Positions 12,426 to 25,189 of a stretch of DNA of 64,000 bases are shown piece by piece. The stretch is from the NCBI GenBank assembly GCA_050084985.1, contig JBITNC010000001.1, positions 71,424,001 to 71,488,000 on the forward strand, written 5' to 3'. Numbering within the stretch: the first letter of the stretch is position 1; each line of letters starts with the position of its first letter. The position numbers and the translations under genes are program-made. Origin of the DNA: Nageia nagi. Lineage: Eukaryota > Pinophyta. The notes beneath the pieces are model-generated. The model saw nothing but the letters and a program-made list of their open reading frames with translations, was not told where the DNA came from and did no database searches.

Positions 12426-12822
12426 CTTCCCATACATAATTTGACATTGCCTAGATGTGACATATTTACTCCTAGATATGATTGTTTTATACATATAGTT
12501 CTCACCCCATTTGATTGTTAATACAACTTAAGATTTATCCTTGGGAGTTATTACAACACCGATCAACTTTGAATAGAAATTTACAAGGTAAACTATCAAA
12601 GATAAGGAATTATACATACAATAGTTGGATTATATATACAATACAATAGTTGGATTATATATATAATAGCCTGATCTTGACGATACTCAAAATTATTTAG
12701 ATTTAGGGCTAATAGAAGACTTAAATTTCATGTTAAAGGGAAGAGAGTTGGAATAGAAAGAAATTTTTGAAAATAATGATAGTGTGTTACTCCAACTTGG
12801 AGTGTAATTCTAAAAGAATACA

Positions 12823-13480
12823 ATTTTTTGGCAACTCTTGGGGTCTCCACCTATTGGAGAATAGGACCCACTACTTGCTGCTTCTAGTAGCCTATTCAGA
12901 TATAGATTTGGTAGGGATCTCAAGTGGTTGAATCAACTCTACTGGGAGGAAGGGGTGCATCTTCTTATTCAATTATTTAAGGTCTTTATATTCAACTTAT
13001 AAAAAAATCTGGGATGCTTAAATCTTTATAATATCTACTTTGAAACTCATTAGAACATTCTCTAGCCTTCCAACATGCAGGAACCTTATGATTGCTTCTT
13101 GAGTAAAGTCATTTATTTGTTATAAATCTAAGATTTTCTTTTTAGAAAAATATTTTTCAAGTAATTTAATGGTATTGGCTACCCAACTAGAAGCACTACC
13201 CTATACATTATGTTCCTCCCATAATTTGGGAGCTTCAATTTCAATTAAAGAATTAAAAAATTTGTTAATAGATCCCAACTTTGTTGTGAGATGATGTTTA
13301 CCAATGTCCATGTTGAACACCAAATTTTTGAGTTTAAATATATCTCAAATCCTTCTCAAATATGATTATCTTGGTCTAGGAGTAATGGTAGCTATATATT
13401 TCTCATTCAAGACTCTTAACTAACTCTGCATTTTCTCAATAATTGACCTTGGTATATCTAGAGCCAACTGATGGAGAGTG
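12823..13480 (-). other. 3' untranslated region of element C
   Basis: I see no domain here. Read on the minus strand, the bases before the LTR are GTTGCCAAAAAAT, an A-rich tract in place of a clear polypurine tract. Confidence 0.5.
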
Positions 13481-13499
13481 ATCTATGTGTTGAACTATT

Positions 13500-16400
13500 T
13501 GATAGCTTGTAGTATCTATTCTTTTAACAAATGCAAATGTGATAAGGTCACCATCCTATCTTTGACTTGCTCCACCAAGGATTTTTTAAAGCTTTTTATG
13601 AGCAATAATAGTTTTGAACTATCATCAGATAATACTTTATTAGTTGCTATGATGGTTTGTAACTCAACCTCAACTTGCTTGACCTTTTGACCATCTATAA
13701 CTATAGATTGGGCTTTAATATATTGTATGATTTGACTTGAATTATCTAACTTAGCCTTTATTTCTATCAATCCCTTCTCAAATTCTAACTTTTGCTTTTC
13801 AAGCTTTGCAAGTAGGTCTTTATTTTTGTTTTGCAACTTGGCCACTATTTATATTTAAGGGAGTAGTCTTTATAATATTGATAAATTTTCTTATTCAATT
13901 TATCTATCTTAGTTTCCATCACCTAAATACTTTTCTTGATCACCATTGAAGTATTCACAAGGAACCTAGATTGGTCAATTGTTGAAGCACTCTACATACT
14001 TACATCAATTATAGTTATGGGAGCAGTATCTAGTTTTTCTTCTTTGAAAGACATCTATGCTATATTAATGTCTCCCATTTCTATTACTTTACTCAAAATT
14101 CTCAACTATTTCTCAATGAGCATAGAATATTTATTGAAAAAAGTTTTCCAATCAATAAGTTCTACAATTTATGTAGAAAAAATTGATTTAATCTCCTCTT
14201 AGGAGGCTATAGGAATTAAAGAATGAGGAGGAGTATTTACACCTAAGGTGGATGTTGTGACTTGTTGAACAGGTTCTAATTACTTTAGAGATGTAAAATC
14301 ATAAATTTCTATTTCCTTTTCTACTTATTCCATGACCTTATCTTCATCATCAGATTTCATCACCATCATCACTTGATCCACCTTCGAGCACAACTGCTAT
14401 GATCTACCCACTCCAAGTACATTTCTTCCATCTTGTTGAATTTGCATGTGTTCCTTTTTCAAGGCTTCTTCATTTTTCAAGACTTATTTTTTTGATACTT
14501 CTTCTTGAGTAGTAGTGTTTGTATTTTGAGGCTCTTGCAACTCCTTTACATCAAATATTTCTCCTTATTTTTCCACAACCCTTGAAGTTTCTTCTATGAT
14601 TTTGGGAGGTGGGGACATATTCCTCTATGATCTAGATTTTGTTTCCTTCTTCTCCAGGGTTTGTTATTTTTGACCAAGGGTATGAATTCTCTTTCTGTTT
14701 TTTGAAAAAGACTCCTAAGAAGTAGTAGTAGTATCTAGGGGATTTTTTTCTCCCTTCTTTACAGGCTCTTGTAAGTTGGATGGTTGTCTAACCTCTATTT
14801 GTCTCACTCTTGTAACTATTTTTTCTCAAAATTTAAGAGGAAGAGGTTGGCCCAATTTTGGCAAAGGATATTTAGAATATTATTCCTCCCAAAACTTATC
14901 ATAATTAAATTTCTCAAATAAATTATTTTCAATATTGTGAATCTTTGTTGTGTGTTCAAATTTGAACTTTGTGAAATAATGGATTTTATTGGAGCCCCAA
15001 CCCAAATCTATTAGCTGGGTGAGGACATCTAGGTTGAGGGAAAAGTATTGCCACTTATTTTTCCAATACCTATATTTATTTATCCTCTCAAGGGTCATCC
15101 AAACCTTGTATATGGGTGTAAATTTCCATTCAAGGTACATTTCTACTTCTTGCTTAGTTTTATTTACAAAATATTCCACATGAGGTCTATGCTCATGGGT
15201 AAAGGTTGGATGCTTCTTGCTTGACCTTATTACTTTTTTCATATACCCTAAAGGATCATACATCCATGAGGCTTCTATCATATCCATTTTAAAATTTTTT
15301 ACAATAAATTCTGCTATACTATCTTTACAACCTACTTCTAAAAGAGTGAAAATTTTTCGTAGAAATTGATATATCTTTAATAGATTTAAAACTACCCCTA
15401 AACCCATACTTAGTATCTATGGAACATATTTACCTACCCATGTCTATGGAATATATCTAAGGGGTTACATATTTAGGTAAGAATTTTTTTTTTTCAAAAT
15501 ACCCATACCTCATAATCCCGATGCAATCTTTGAGAAAGTACTAGTTACCAAATTTATTTTCTCCCTATAGTTCCTACATAACGCTCTTGTGTAGTCTATT
15601 AGGGAGTATTCCTATAAAAATCTTCTCTATTGTTCAATAGAATTTATCTATGAACTCATAATATGATCCATGCAACTTGCTTAATACTGGAACCCTCAAA
15701 TCAATCAGTACTAGTCCAATTTTTGGATTCACCAACTCAATTGGTAGCCCTACCTCCATAAGTTTATCAAGGAAAAGACATCTTTTTATCTCATTAGAAA
15801 TAAAAATTGAAAATTAATAGCATATATGTGCCTCTATTATATTGTAATCCATATGCACCATGGCTTCATCTACTTCTATTTAGGGTTTCTTCCCTAAAAT
15901 GAACACTAGTGTTTGTAACACCTCTCTATCTCTCTTATTTTCAAATAGGTTGATCTTATAGCTTGGCCAAAGCTATGTGGTTATGTTCCCTTGATATCTC
16001 TCATCAATTTAGTTTATCATTTTATCTTAATTACTATAGAAATCATTCTTCTCTCTTTTTAAATCAATCTATTTCTTCATAAGGAAAGTCCAATCAGCTA
16101 GGATAGAAAATGCTTGAAGAATAGAATCAAAGGAGTAGTCTAGTATTACTTCAAATTTTGGATCCAACTCTTCTCTATGCTCTTGGTCCTTAAATATTCC
16201 TATCTGATAACCTTGTTGGTTATATCTATGTGCCATCAAATACAATAGCTCAGGGTAAGTGAATGATTCATAAGGCACATAATAAGCTAGGCCCTAGTCA
16301 ATCATGACATATTTCTTTGAGTGTGCTAATGAATTCTCTTTTCTAGCAACTTTAGGACTCATATGTTGTATAAGGATATGATTAGGGTTTACCCTCTATA

Positions 16401-16640
16401 TATCAATGTGGTTTATCACCCCCATCTTAGTTTAATTCATCCCTGGAGCATTCTCAAGGTATTCCTCTTACATGGCTATTAGGTAAGCATCCACTTCCTC
16501 TATTTTAGCTAGAGTTAATGATTTGGAATTTGAAATGGTGTTAGCATTCTTTTAGAACCTCTAGTTTGCATTTGAGACTTGTAATCCACACTCTATAAGG
16601 TCTTGCAACTTTGTATCTTCTTACTCAGCTCAACTCTATA
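13500..16640 (-). pseudogene. Extra ORF region of element C, downstream of integrase
   Basis: Below the integrase, on the same strand, about 3 kb reads as one decayed long ORF region. It starts near 16640 with an AKIEEVDAYLIAM stretch. An open piece at 16278-16069 has SFTYPELLYLMAHRYNQQGY. The longest open piece (15407-14880, 175 residues) is rich in Trp, Tyr and Lys. A low-complexity charged and Pro/Ser region follows (about 14870-14200). The C-terminal piece (13845-13516) is strongly Lys/Glu/Leu-rich and predicts a coiled coil. I recognise no family, and no signal peptide or membrane segment is visible, so an envelope-like role is not supported. The position matches where some plant gypsy elements carry additional ORFs. 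Confidence 0.65.
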
Positions 16641-17084
16641 AATTGTAAGCTCTGGTCACTCTAAAAACTAATATGCTCAAAAATGGCTAAGTGTTAAGTC
16701 AGAGGGTATGCAGGATGTTTTATTCATCCAAGGTTTATGAGATTTATATTAATGGTAATTAATTCTTAGGGTATCAAGATCTGCATATCATATGAATTGG
16801 GCTACCATAAGTTGGATGAATTAGTTTGGAGCACACCAAATTTAAATTAGGGTATGTGTATGATGGTTTGAGAAATTCAAAGAAATCTTTCCTTAAATGC
16901 CACCTTATTTAAATGATGACTTAGTAGTGCATTGACATTAACCCTAGATTAGGTCAAATTAATGCTAAGCATTAATGACTACCTACTTTCTTGGATGCTA
17001 TGTCTAGAAGATGTACAAGCCCTTAAATTTTTTTTCCTTTTTTTTGACATTATGTACACTATACAATCTCTAGGAGATGTTACA

Positions 17085-18180
17085 AGATCACTTTATCAAT
17101 TGGTAATGCTTCAAATAGATCCTGTTAATAGGAATAGGTAATTCTTGAGACTCTATGATGTCTTGTAATCTAAACATATTAATTTTCATGGCTTGAATGA
17201 TGATATAAGGCCCACTCCATAGAGAGTCAAATTTTTGGTGTCTTCTAAGCTTTGCTCTCTCCTCATCCCACTTGAGGATAATATCACCTGGTTCAAACTT
17301 CACCTAGGAAGACTTTTTCTTATCAAACCATTTATTGACAATGTGTTGGAAATGCTAAAATGAATCATATGCTTTGTTTTGGTCTTCCTCCAATTTCAAG
17401 AGCTGATTATACCTAGATTGTAGTGGCTCAAAGTCATGGTCCCCTATTTTTTGTAGGATTTTTAATGCTAGTAACTCAATGTGTATTGACAACATAGGTA
17501 TTTTACCATATACCAATGCATATGGGAATGTTTTGATTGTTGATTTAAAGTTGATTCTACCTACCCATGATGCAAAGTCCAATTATCAATGCCACTATTT
17601 GGGATTCCATTCAATTGTTCTTTTGATGATCTAGGTTAGGTTTTTATTAGTTGATTCAACTAACCCATTACCTTGTGGGTAATAATTTGAAGAGAATAAC
17701 TAGTATATTCCATATTCAATAATAAATTTTAACAAGTTACGTCCAATAAATGTTGAGCCATTATTTGGTACAATAATCTATGAGATTCCAAAGTGAGTGA
17801 TTATTCTTTTTATCATTTCTATCATAAGTTTAAAAGGCATAGCAACTTGCCTTCTTTTTACCATAAATCTATTGCATTTGTCACATTCCCAAGAAATTTT
17901 GAATGAATCTTGAAATATGGTGGTCCAGTAATACCTAACTTATAAATTTTTTACTGCTATAGTTGGTCAACTATAATGCTCACTAGAGAATCCATAATGA
18001 AATTCATAGAATATTCTCTAAGATTCATCATGAGTCACACATATTAATAGGGTTTGATCAAAGTTTTTTTTATTTAGAGGATCATATATCATCACAAATT
18101 TTAGTGCATGTAGCTTGAATCTCCTTCTCTAAAATATATCAAGAGATTCAAGACATTTACCAGTTTGAAAATAAAAAATA
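17085..18180 (-). pseudogene. Integrase of element C
   Basis: The order is the end of the zinc finger (WECDKCNRFMVKRR), then the core with FGIS-stop-IIVPNNGSTF, where the second catalytic residue is N instead of D, and YYPQGNGLVESTNK, which keeps the catalytic E. An open piece (17582-17355) continues the core. The C-terminal piece (17303-17088) has the GPY/F-type motif FDSLWSGPYII and ends ...LKHYQLIK before a stop at 17088. Several stops interrupt the core. It lies directly after RNase H, as in Ty3/gypsy elements. Confidence 0.88.
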
Positions 18181-18184
18181 ACTT

Positions 18185-18600
18185 GCTTAATCTAATCACT
18201 CTCTTTATTTAGTTGTTGCTCATCCTCCATAATAGCAATCATATGTGAAGTTTTAGCTATATTTTCACATATATCCCTACCTTTTATAAGCTTGGTTGAC
18301 TTAATTTTTATATCATATTCCATTATTTTAGTAATCCAACTAGCCTTTCCTTCACCTAAGTCTCCTTGTATGATATAATTTCTTACATTTGGATGGATAG
18401 TAAATATAAATATTTTGTTGTGGGAGACATAATGCTTGAATTTTTTAAATCTTTCAATTATGAAAAACACTTACTTTTCAAAAAATTAGTACCTTTTCTA
18501 GTGTTTATGCAGTGTTTGTCTATGAAAGGCAATCAAATATTCTTCTTTGTTATCATCTTTCTGTGCTAGAATTACAACAATGCTTCTTTATGCTCCATAT
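18185..18600 (-). pseudogene. RNase H of element C, gypsy type
   Basis: The reading shows an LTQKDDNKKEY-type start, an ERFKKFKHYVSHNKIFIFT stretch and the closing GDLGEGKASWITKIMEYDI and KLIKGRDICENIA segments of a gypsy RNase H. At least one frame change and stops lie in the first half. It follows the RT without a gap. A second, different RNase H lies upstream of the RT. Confidence 0.82.
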
Positions 18601-19570
18601 GCATACATGATGAAATCTTTTGACATATTAGGAATTTTAAGCATATGAGCTTCTATTATAGCCTTTTTAATTTCTTTAAAAGCTAGTTTTGCTTCATTTG
18701 AACAAGAGAATATAGCATCTTTCTTTAGCATTGAAGTGATTAAGGATACATTTTTTGAAAAATCATTAATGAATTTTCTAACAAAATTGATCTGACCAAG
18801 GAATGATTGTAAGGCTTTCTTATTAGAAGGAAGTGGCAATGCTTCAATAGCTTTCACCATGTCTAGATCAATCACTAATCCTTCCTTTGAGATAATGTGA
18901 CCAAGTAACTTTCCTTGGTTAACCATAAAAACAAATTTTTTTAGATTAATTGAAATGCCAAATTTTATGTATTTTTCAAAAACTTGTCTGAGGTGTTCTA
19001 GATGATCCTTTATGCTTTTACAAAATACTTAATATCATCTAGATAGACTAAGATAATATTATTTATTAGTTCACCAAATGCATGATCCATAGCTCTTTGA
19101 AAAGTAGCTCCCACATTAAAAAGATCAAAAGGCATTATTTGAAAAGAAAATATCCCCCATTTGGTTGTAAATGTAGTTTTATATTCATCTTCATCTTTCA
19201 CTCAAATCTAGTTAAATATTGAGTAGCCATCAGTCATTGAAAAATATCAAGCTTTGACTACTATATGCAAGATCTATTCCATAAGTGGGAGAAGATAATT
19301 ATCTTTGAGATACATTTGATTTAAATTTCTAAAATCAACACACAATCTGATTTCTCCATTTTTATTTCAAATATGAACTAGATTTGCAACCTAAAAAGAA
19401 TGTTTGATAAGATAAATAATTTTTGAATCAAGCAACTTAATTTTTATTTCATGGCTTCTTTTATTTTTGGATTGACTAGCCTTTATTTTTGCCTATATGG
19501 TTTGGTAGCTAGTTCAAGCTTAATTATGTGTTGGATGATACTTTTATCATATTTCTTAAGATCATCATAA
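18590..19570 (-). pseudogene. Reverse transcriptase of element C
   Basis: The N-terminal approach (YDDLKKYDKSIIQHIIKLEL) is followed by damaged fingers. The well-kept palm (19201-19010) reads YKTTFTTKWGIFSFQIMPF, then FQRAMDHAFGELINN and the active-site VYLDDI. The connection region (18926-18588) shows LGHIISKEGLVIDLDMVKAI and LQSFLGQINFVRKFINDF. The catalytic YLDD is intact but the frame is broken between palm and connection and by stops in the fingers. These motifs identify a Ty3/gypsy RT. Confidence 0.9.
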
Positions 19571-19959
19571 GTCAAAGCAATTTCTTTGGAGAACTTATGA
19601 TATATTTAAGACATAACAACTATTTCTTCATTAGAATAGTTTGAACCTACCTTTATATACTTACTAGGTTCTATTTCAAGCTCAACATAACTCTCCTTTT
19701 GGATGGCCAAGGATTTAGCTTTTTGGACATCTTATGAATCAAACAATCTTTCAAAAGAGAGTAATCCTTTTGGTATAAGATTATTTTTGAGTTGGATAGC
19801 ATTTGATTCTTGGAAATAGTCAGGTAATTCTTGAATACCAAAAGTGTGAACTACTACTTTATCTAATAGGAAATTCATAATATGCTCATTGGAATCAAAT
19901 ATTTGCCAAAAATTTGTAACATTAGGTACTAAAATCCTACATTAAACTTTGACTCCAAG

Positions 19960-20440
19960 AGCTCCTCTTTTATAATGAGTAGGATTATAATGTGCCCCTT
20001 TGCTAGCAAGTGCATTAGCTATTTAGTTGTACCTTCTAAGAATAGATATAAAATTGATAACCAAGAATGACTCTAATAAATCCCAAACTCTATTCTTATA
20101 GATCTTCAGATAATGATGTTTTACACTAATCTATTTTCTAACTTGCTTTATGACCAATTCTAAATCACCATGGATAATTAGGCATTTGATGCCTATAGTG
20201 ATCACTTTAGATAACCCTAAATAAAGGGCTTCATACTTAGCAGCATTATTTGTACAAATCCATGTGAATATGAAGGAGAATATTTTCATATTTCCTTCTA
20301 AAGATTTGAATACAACTCTAACTCTACATCCATTCTTATGTATGGATTCATCAAAGTACATTATCCGTATCTCATGTTCCTTTTCAACTATGACCAAGAT
20401 TGGCTGCACGTCTTCATATAAATAATAATTACCCATGCCA
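19960..20440 (-). pseudogene. Additional archaeal-type RNase H of element C, upstream of RT
   Basis: The open piece reads IRIMYFDESIHKNGCRVRVV, then CTNNAAKYEALYLGL and CLIIHGDLELVIKQV. These are the D..S, E and D blocks of the archaeal-type RNase H found in Tat-group gypsy elements. After a stop, NALASKGAHY completes the domain. A readable linker of about 130 residues then leads into the RT N-terminus, so the location between protease and RT looks genuine rather than rearranged. In the commoner Tat order this domain follows the gypsy RNase H, as in element I at 51.35-51.72 kb. Confidence 0.85.
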
Positions 20441-20569
20441 AAATCTATGACCTAATAATTTAAATCATTTTCTAAAAGAAATTCAATTTTTAGGAGTGAT
20501 TCTCTAAGTGTATCCCTTTCAAATACTTCCACAGGTTGGAGGCCATTCATACAATTTTGTTCTATGATC

Positions 20570-20945
20570 TTCTTAAGATGAACACTTTTGGTGCCCTCAT
20601 TTATAATTTTTAATTATTTATTTTAGAAGGGAAGTAAAACATGAGTGTAGTCTAAATCTAAGTACCCTCTCAATTTAGCAATAAATTTTTAATATATACA
20701 TATTCCAAATAGAAGTTGAATATCAATCGTAATGATATCTTGAATAATACAAATGTTAAGGAATGCATTCAAAGTTATTGGAACTCCTTCAACACTACCC
20801 ATGACATCCACTAAGGAAGAATCCAATTGTATGACACCATAAATATATATTGTAATGTACAACTTCATTTTATTTATAACAGCTTTAGGAATCATGGTTA
20901 TTATAGCTTCAGTATCTATGGGGGTCTCCTTATACCTATGGGAGT
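20570..20945 (-). pseudogene. Aspartic protease of element C
   Basis: The catalytic segment reads IDTEAIITMIPK (usual DTGA; the G is E). VIQLDSSLVDVMGSV and VPITLNAFLNI follow, then the second conserved part, IQDIITIDIQLLFGICIY. After one stop, LRGYLDLDYTHVLLPF closes the domain. This is a retropepsin of a plant gypsy lineage. Between it and gag the frame is heavily broken. Confidence 0.83.
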
Positions 20946-21699
20946 TGGAGGGACATAATTAGATATTTCAAGATAAAAAAATTTTCATTTACCCTCTTCT
21001 TATTGTTCCTTAATTTCAAGGCCTCTTGCAAAAGATCTAATTGACTTGGTATCTTTAATACATCAAACATAGTCATCTTAGAAGGTGTTTTTTTTTAGTT
21101 CTTCTACAATATTGTAAGGAGCATATGGGGCAAACTTACTTGATTTTGCTTGTTGATGTGTTCTAAATTATTGAGTGTCTTTTTATTTATAATAATCTAT
21201 AATAAAAGGATACCTCAATGTATTATATCACTCCTTCTTTGGGACTTCTTTTCTAAATGTAGCAAGATTTGCTTTAGCAGGTACATTAGTACCCAAATTT
21301 TGAGAAACATTATCCATATGTGCTAGAAATTGATCTTGTTGATTCAAAGGTGGGGCTAAGAAAGTCTTAGATTTATTAGGTTCATGTTGTATTGGAAATA
21401 TGCTCTATTTTGCTAAGTAACTAATGGTTGTTATGGAGCCATTGAAGAAGAAGATCTAGTTTGAAAATAGTTCATTTGTTCTCCAATACATCCCAAAAGC
21501 CAAAAATTTACCATGGTGAGATCAGCAATAGAATCTAATGCAAGTTCCACCATTAGTCTAAATGTAATCTCAAAGATTGATGTTGATAAATTCCACATGA
21601 GTCTTTAAAATGAGGAGTTGAAAATGGAAAACACCATTCTATAATGCTTAGAGAAACACTTTCTATAGAATTAATCATAACAACATTTTTAATTATTTT

Positions 21700-22740
21700 G
21701 GGGACAATTAATTATTCTAATTAGGTCATCTTGGGTTGAAATTTAGGTTGATACTAATTATCATATATTTTGTAATTAAAACTTTGATTCTACCTTTCAT
21801 GTAGAGTGAACTTATTGGTAAGGTTCCGTATAGTTACCTCCAATTGCCTTATTCTTTTCTCTTCTTGAGATTTAAGATTAGTACTAGCACTAGTGGATGT
21901 AAGAGTAGGTAATTCTAATATTTTATTTTGAATAGTAGGCTTGGGAGGAGGTGGCAAGGCTAAAACTCCAAGATGGGCAATTTATGGGACTTGTTTAAGA
22001 GGTGAATTAGGAAATAATGGCATAATGGTTCTAGGCTATATATTTTCAGAGGATACCAAGGTATGCTTAAAAGTTTTTTCTATATAATAAATATCTAGAA
22101 AGGTTTCTTCTGACATAACAATGAGCATATTAAGTTCTAGAAGAAAGGCCTTCCTATAATATACTAGAGCTTATGCACTTGTTAGTCTAATCCATACTAG
22201 AAAAAACTTTCATGTTCTCTCAAATATGATATTGAAATCATTAATAGACCCATGAAGACATCTTTTGATACATGATATAAGGCTAAGGAATGTACTATCA
22301 TCACCATCTATACAAAATCTTTCAATTAAAGCTTGACATAACTCTCCCCATGAATTTATAGATTAAGGTGTGAAAGTTTTAAACCATTCAACTACTGTTC
22401 CTTCAAAAGAGTGTGATAATAACCTAATCATTGTAGTTTCATTAGTGATATCAAAGCTTGAAGACAACAAAGATACATATTGACAATGTTCATACAACAT
22501 TTTACCAAACCCATCATACTTAGGCAAAAAATTAAATGCTAGTTGAGGTATATCAATGGAGTTAGTAGCAATGACCAAAGGATGACCATTATTTCAAGCA
22601 AGAAAATATGTTGGCTGAGCCATGCTTAGAGTATTGGTAGTATTTGAAGGATTTTTTGGGGTTGAATTGGATATAGATGACAATGGGATTACCCTAAGGG
22701 AACTATAAGGGATACAACCTAGTAAATCTTTTACCTAGTA
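21700..22740 (-). pseudogene. Gag of element C
   Basis: From an ATG at 22623 (open upstream to about 22740) the translation runs through FLPKYDGFGKMLYEHCQY, then LLSHSFEGTVVEWFKTFTP and, after a stop, SINSWGELCQALIERFC. That is the retrotransposon Gag capsid pattern with its EWF block. A Pro-rich stretch (LALPPPPKPT) and a Lys/Glu-rich segment (SQEEKRIRQLEVTIRNLTNK) follow near 21830-21960. No zinc knuckle is legible. Confidence 0.8.
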
Positions 22741-22977
22741 TTCCTATAAGGAATTGATAGCTCTTAGAATCTAGGCTATCTAAGAGAATTTCTAGCACTA
22801 CTTCTAGTAAGTCTATGTTCTAGAGGTGCCAAGGTTTGAAATATTTACTGGTTGATAGTAGAGTCACCAATAAGGTTAAAAAAGCCTTATAATATTTGAA
22901 TAATCTAATTGATAACCCACTAGACAAAACTATCTAGCCTATTTACACCCGTTAAATATGGAATTTTAGTTTATGTT

Positions 22978-22992
22978 CCACTGGGCATGCCA
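22978..22992 (-). other. Primer binding site of element C
   Basis: On the minus strand this reads TGGCATGCCCAGTGG, 17 bases inside the 5' LTR (the right LTR). It matches the primer site of element B apart from one transition. Confidence 0.65.
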
Positions 22993-24049
22993 AAAATGAA
23001 AGTTTCTACTATTGATTGGTATAATGTAACTCAAAGGGTTTGGTCTAGTTGAGTTCTCCTTTTTTCACAATATTAGGTATTTGAAAGAGTAGAAGGTGGT
23101 GGGAATGCACTTGTGTTGGTTTTCTTCTCAATATCTAGGTTATAGGTTGGTTCCTATCTATTATAAAGGTTTAAAGTAAAAGGAAAGAGATAAAAATGTA
23201 TAGAGTTATAGGAAAGAGATTAACAAATTGAATTGAAACTAAAATAAAAACTTCATAGCCCAAGCATTGTAGCATAAGTAGTAATCCATAATCGAGATTA
23301 AGAATAGTGAGTTATCTTACCCTTGGGGTCTCATAATCACAATACATAGCCACAACTTAAGATAACATCTCATACATAACATTTACAAAAGCAATAAATA
23401 GCCACTTGTTGCAAATGGGCAAAGCATTATCTATCTACATTATCATATATGAAAATATCTTACAGACTTGGGCAAATTTATTAGAATGTTCAACCTCTTT
23501 GATTTCTAACATTCCATAATTTATACATGTTGTTGTTTATAATTAATATATATAATTACTCATATTTATTGAAACTAACAAAGAAAACTATTTACAATAA
23601 ATATTACAACTATGTTAGATTACATAGTGAATAAGTACCAACAACATGACTATTTCAGAATTTGTAATTTCTAAACGGTCATATCCATTGAGTTGTAATC
23701 ATTGTAACATGTATTTTATTACTCCTTATTTGACCCTATAGTTGATTGAATATGGTACTATGGCTGATTGAATAAGTACTCATCTGTAGTCTAATAGATA
23801 TGATCTAGTACTATGTTCTATTAATAGCTATCTACTTATCTGCAACCATTGATGGTCCATACTATAATTCTAAATGAAAAGAGTAACGGGGGGTTGTGAA
23901 TAGTATGTCAAATTAGTTTAAGGAGAAACTACCATTGTTATGTAGAATTGAGTTAAAGTTTACATATTAATAGGGCCTCAAAGATCAAACACTTAAGATC
24001 AAGTGGAACTAGGTGTTACTTCTTACATGTTACTCTTACCTTAGTCTGG

Positions 24050-24665
24050 TGGGTCTTATTTCTTTTGATGGATTCTATTGATGATATAGCTCTTTTTAGT
24101 ACCTATTGATTTTAGCCAAAAGTTCTAATGTCATCACTCAAAATTGATGGGCTCTATTTGGTATCTTCATGAATCATCACCTACCATTACTTATTCTAGG
24201 AAAAACTAATTTTAGCTAAAAGTTCTAACATCATCTCTCAAAATTGATGGGCTCTATTTGGTATCTTCATGAATCATCACCCACCATTACTTGTTTTAGG
24301 ACCTACTAATTTTAGTCAAAAGTTCTAATATCATCATTCAAAATTGGTGGGCTCTATTTGGTATCTTCATGAATTATCACTCACCATTACTTATTCTAAG
24401 ACCTGCTAATTTTAGCCAAATTTTTTGTTATCATCACTCAAAATTGATGGTATCTATTTGGTATCTTTATGAATCATCACTTTCCATTACTTATTCTAGG
24501 ACCTATTAATTTTAGCTAAAATTTTTGATGTCATTGCTCAAAATTGATGGACTCTATTTGGTATCTTCATGAATCATCACCCACCATTACTTATTTTGGG
24601 ATTTGATAATTTTAGCCAAAATTTTTGACATCACTATTGAAAATTGATGGGCTTTATTTACTTCT
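24050..24665. repeat. 100-bp minisatellite inside the right LTR of C
   Basis: Six copies with GCTCTATTTG or a decayed form at 24151, 24251, 24351, 24451, 24551 and 24651 show an exact 100-bp period and the same copy number as the left LTR. Confidence 0.9.
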
Positions 24666-24689
24666 TTGCATATCCCATTGATTATTTAG

Positions 24690-24795
24690 ACATATCTTGA
24701 AATTATATTTACAAAAACTTTTGAACACTATATTTACAACAACTCCTGGACATTGTATTTACAAAAACTTTTAGACATTGTATTTAGACTTTTCT
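24690..24795. repeat. 25-bp tandem repeat inside the right LTR of C
   Basis: ATTTA cores at 24707, 24732, 24757 and 24782 define four copies of a 25-bp unit. Confidence 0.78.
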
Positions 24796-25189
24796 CTTCC
24801 CATACATAATTCAACATTGACCAAATGTGACATGTTTACTCCCAAACATGATTCTTTTATACATATAATTCCCATCCCATTTGATTCTTAATATGACTTA
24901 AGGTTTATCCCTAGGAGTTATTACAACACCCAATCAACTTTGATTAGAAATTTACAAGGTAAAATATCAAAGACAAGGACTTATACATACAATATTTGGA
25001 TTATATATACAATAGCTAGATCTTGACAACACCTAGAATTCTTCAAATTTAGGGTTAATAGAAGACTCAAATTTCATATTAAAGGGAAGAGAGTTGGAAT
25101 AGAAATAATTTTCTAAAAAGAATGAAAGAATAAAATAATGATAGTGTGTTACCTCAACTCAAAGTACAACTCCAAAAGAATACAATTCT

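Larger units (their letters stand above)
10647..12822 (-). repeat. Left LTR of element C (3' LTR in element orientation)
   Basis: It begins TATTGATCGGTATAATG and ends AAAGAATACA, matching 23010-25184 throughout, with many transitions between the copies. It contains a 100-bp minisatellite, a 25-bp repeat, and near its right end a 26-bp tandem duplication (about 12613-12664) that is single in the other LTR. Confidence 0.92.
10647..25184 (-). mobile_element. Element C: 14.5-kb Tat-like Ty3/gypsy retrotransposon
   Basis: It is a structurally complete element on the minus strand with 2176- and 2175-bp LTRs. Read from the right the order is LTR, primer site, gag, protease, an extra archaeal-type RNase H, RT, gypsy RNase H, integrase, a large extra ORF region of about 3 kb, and LTR. 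Stops and frameshifts occur throughout, the protease has DTE for DTG, and the integrase has N for the second catalytic Asp. It is therefore dead. The extra RNase H and large size put it near the Tat group, with an uncommon domain order. Confidence 0.9.
23010..25184 (-). repeat. Right LTR of element C (5' LTR in element orientation)
   Basis: It begins TATTGATTGG on the plus strand and ends GAATACA, followed by the ATTCT duplication. It is collinear with 10647-12822, including both tandem arrays. Confidence 0.92.

Noticed and set aside
13500-16640. Envelope gene of an endogenous retrovirus-like element
   Set aside because: No signal peptide, membrane segment or cysteine pattern can be seen; only the position is env-like.
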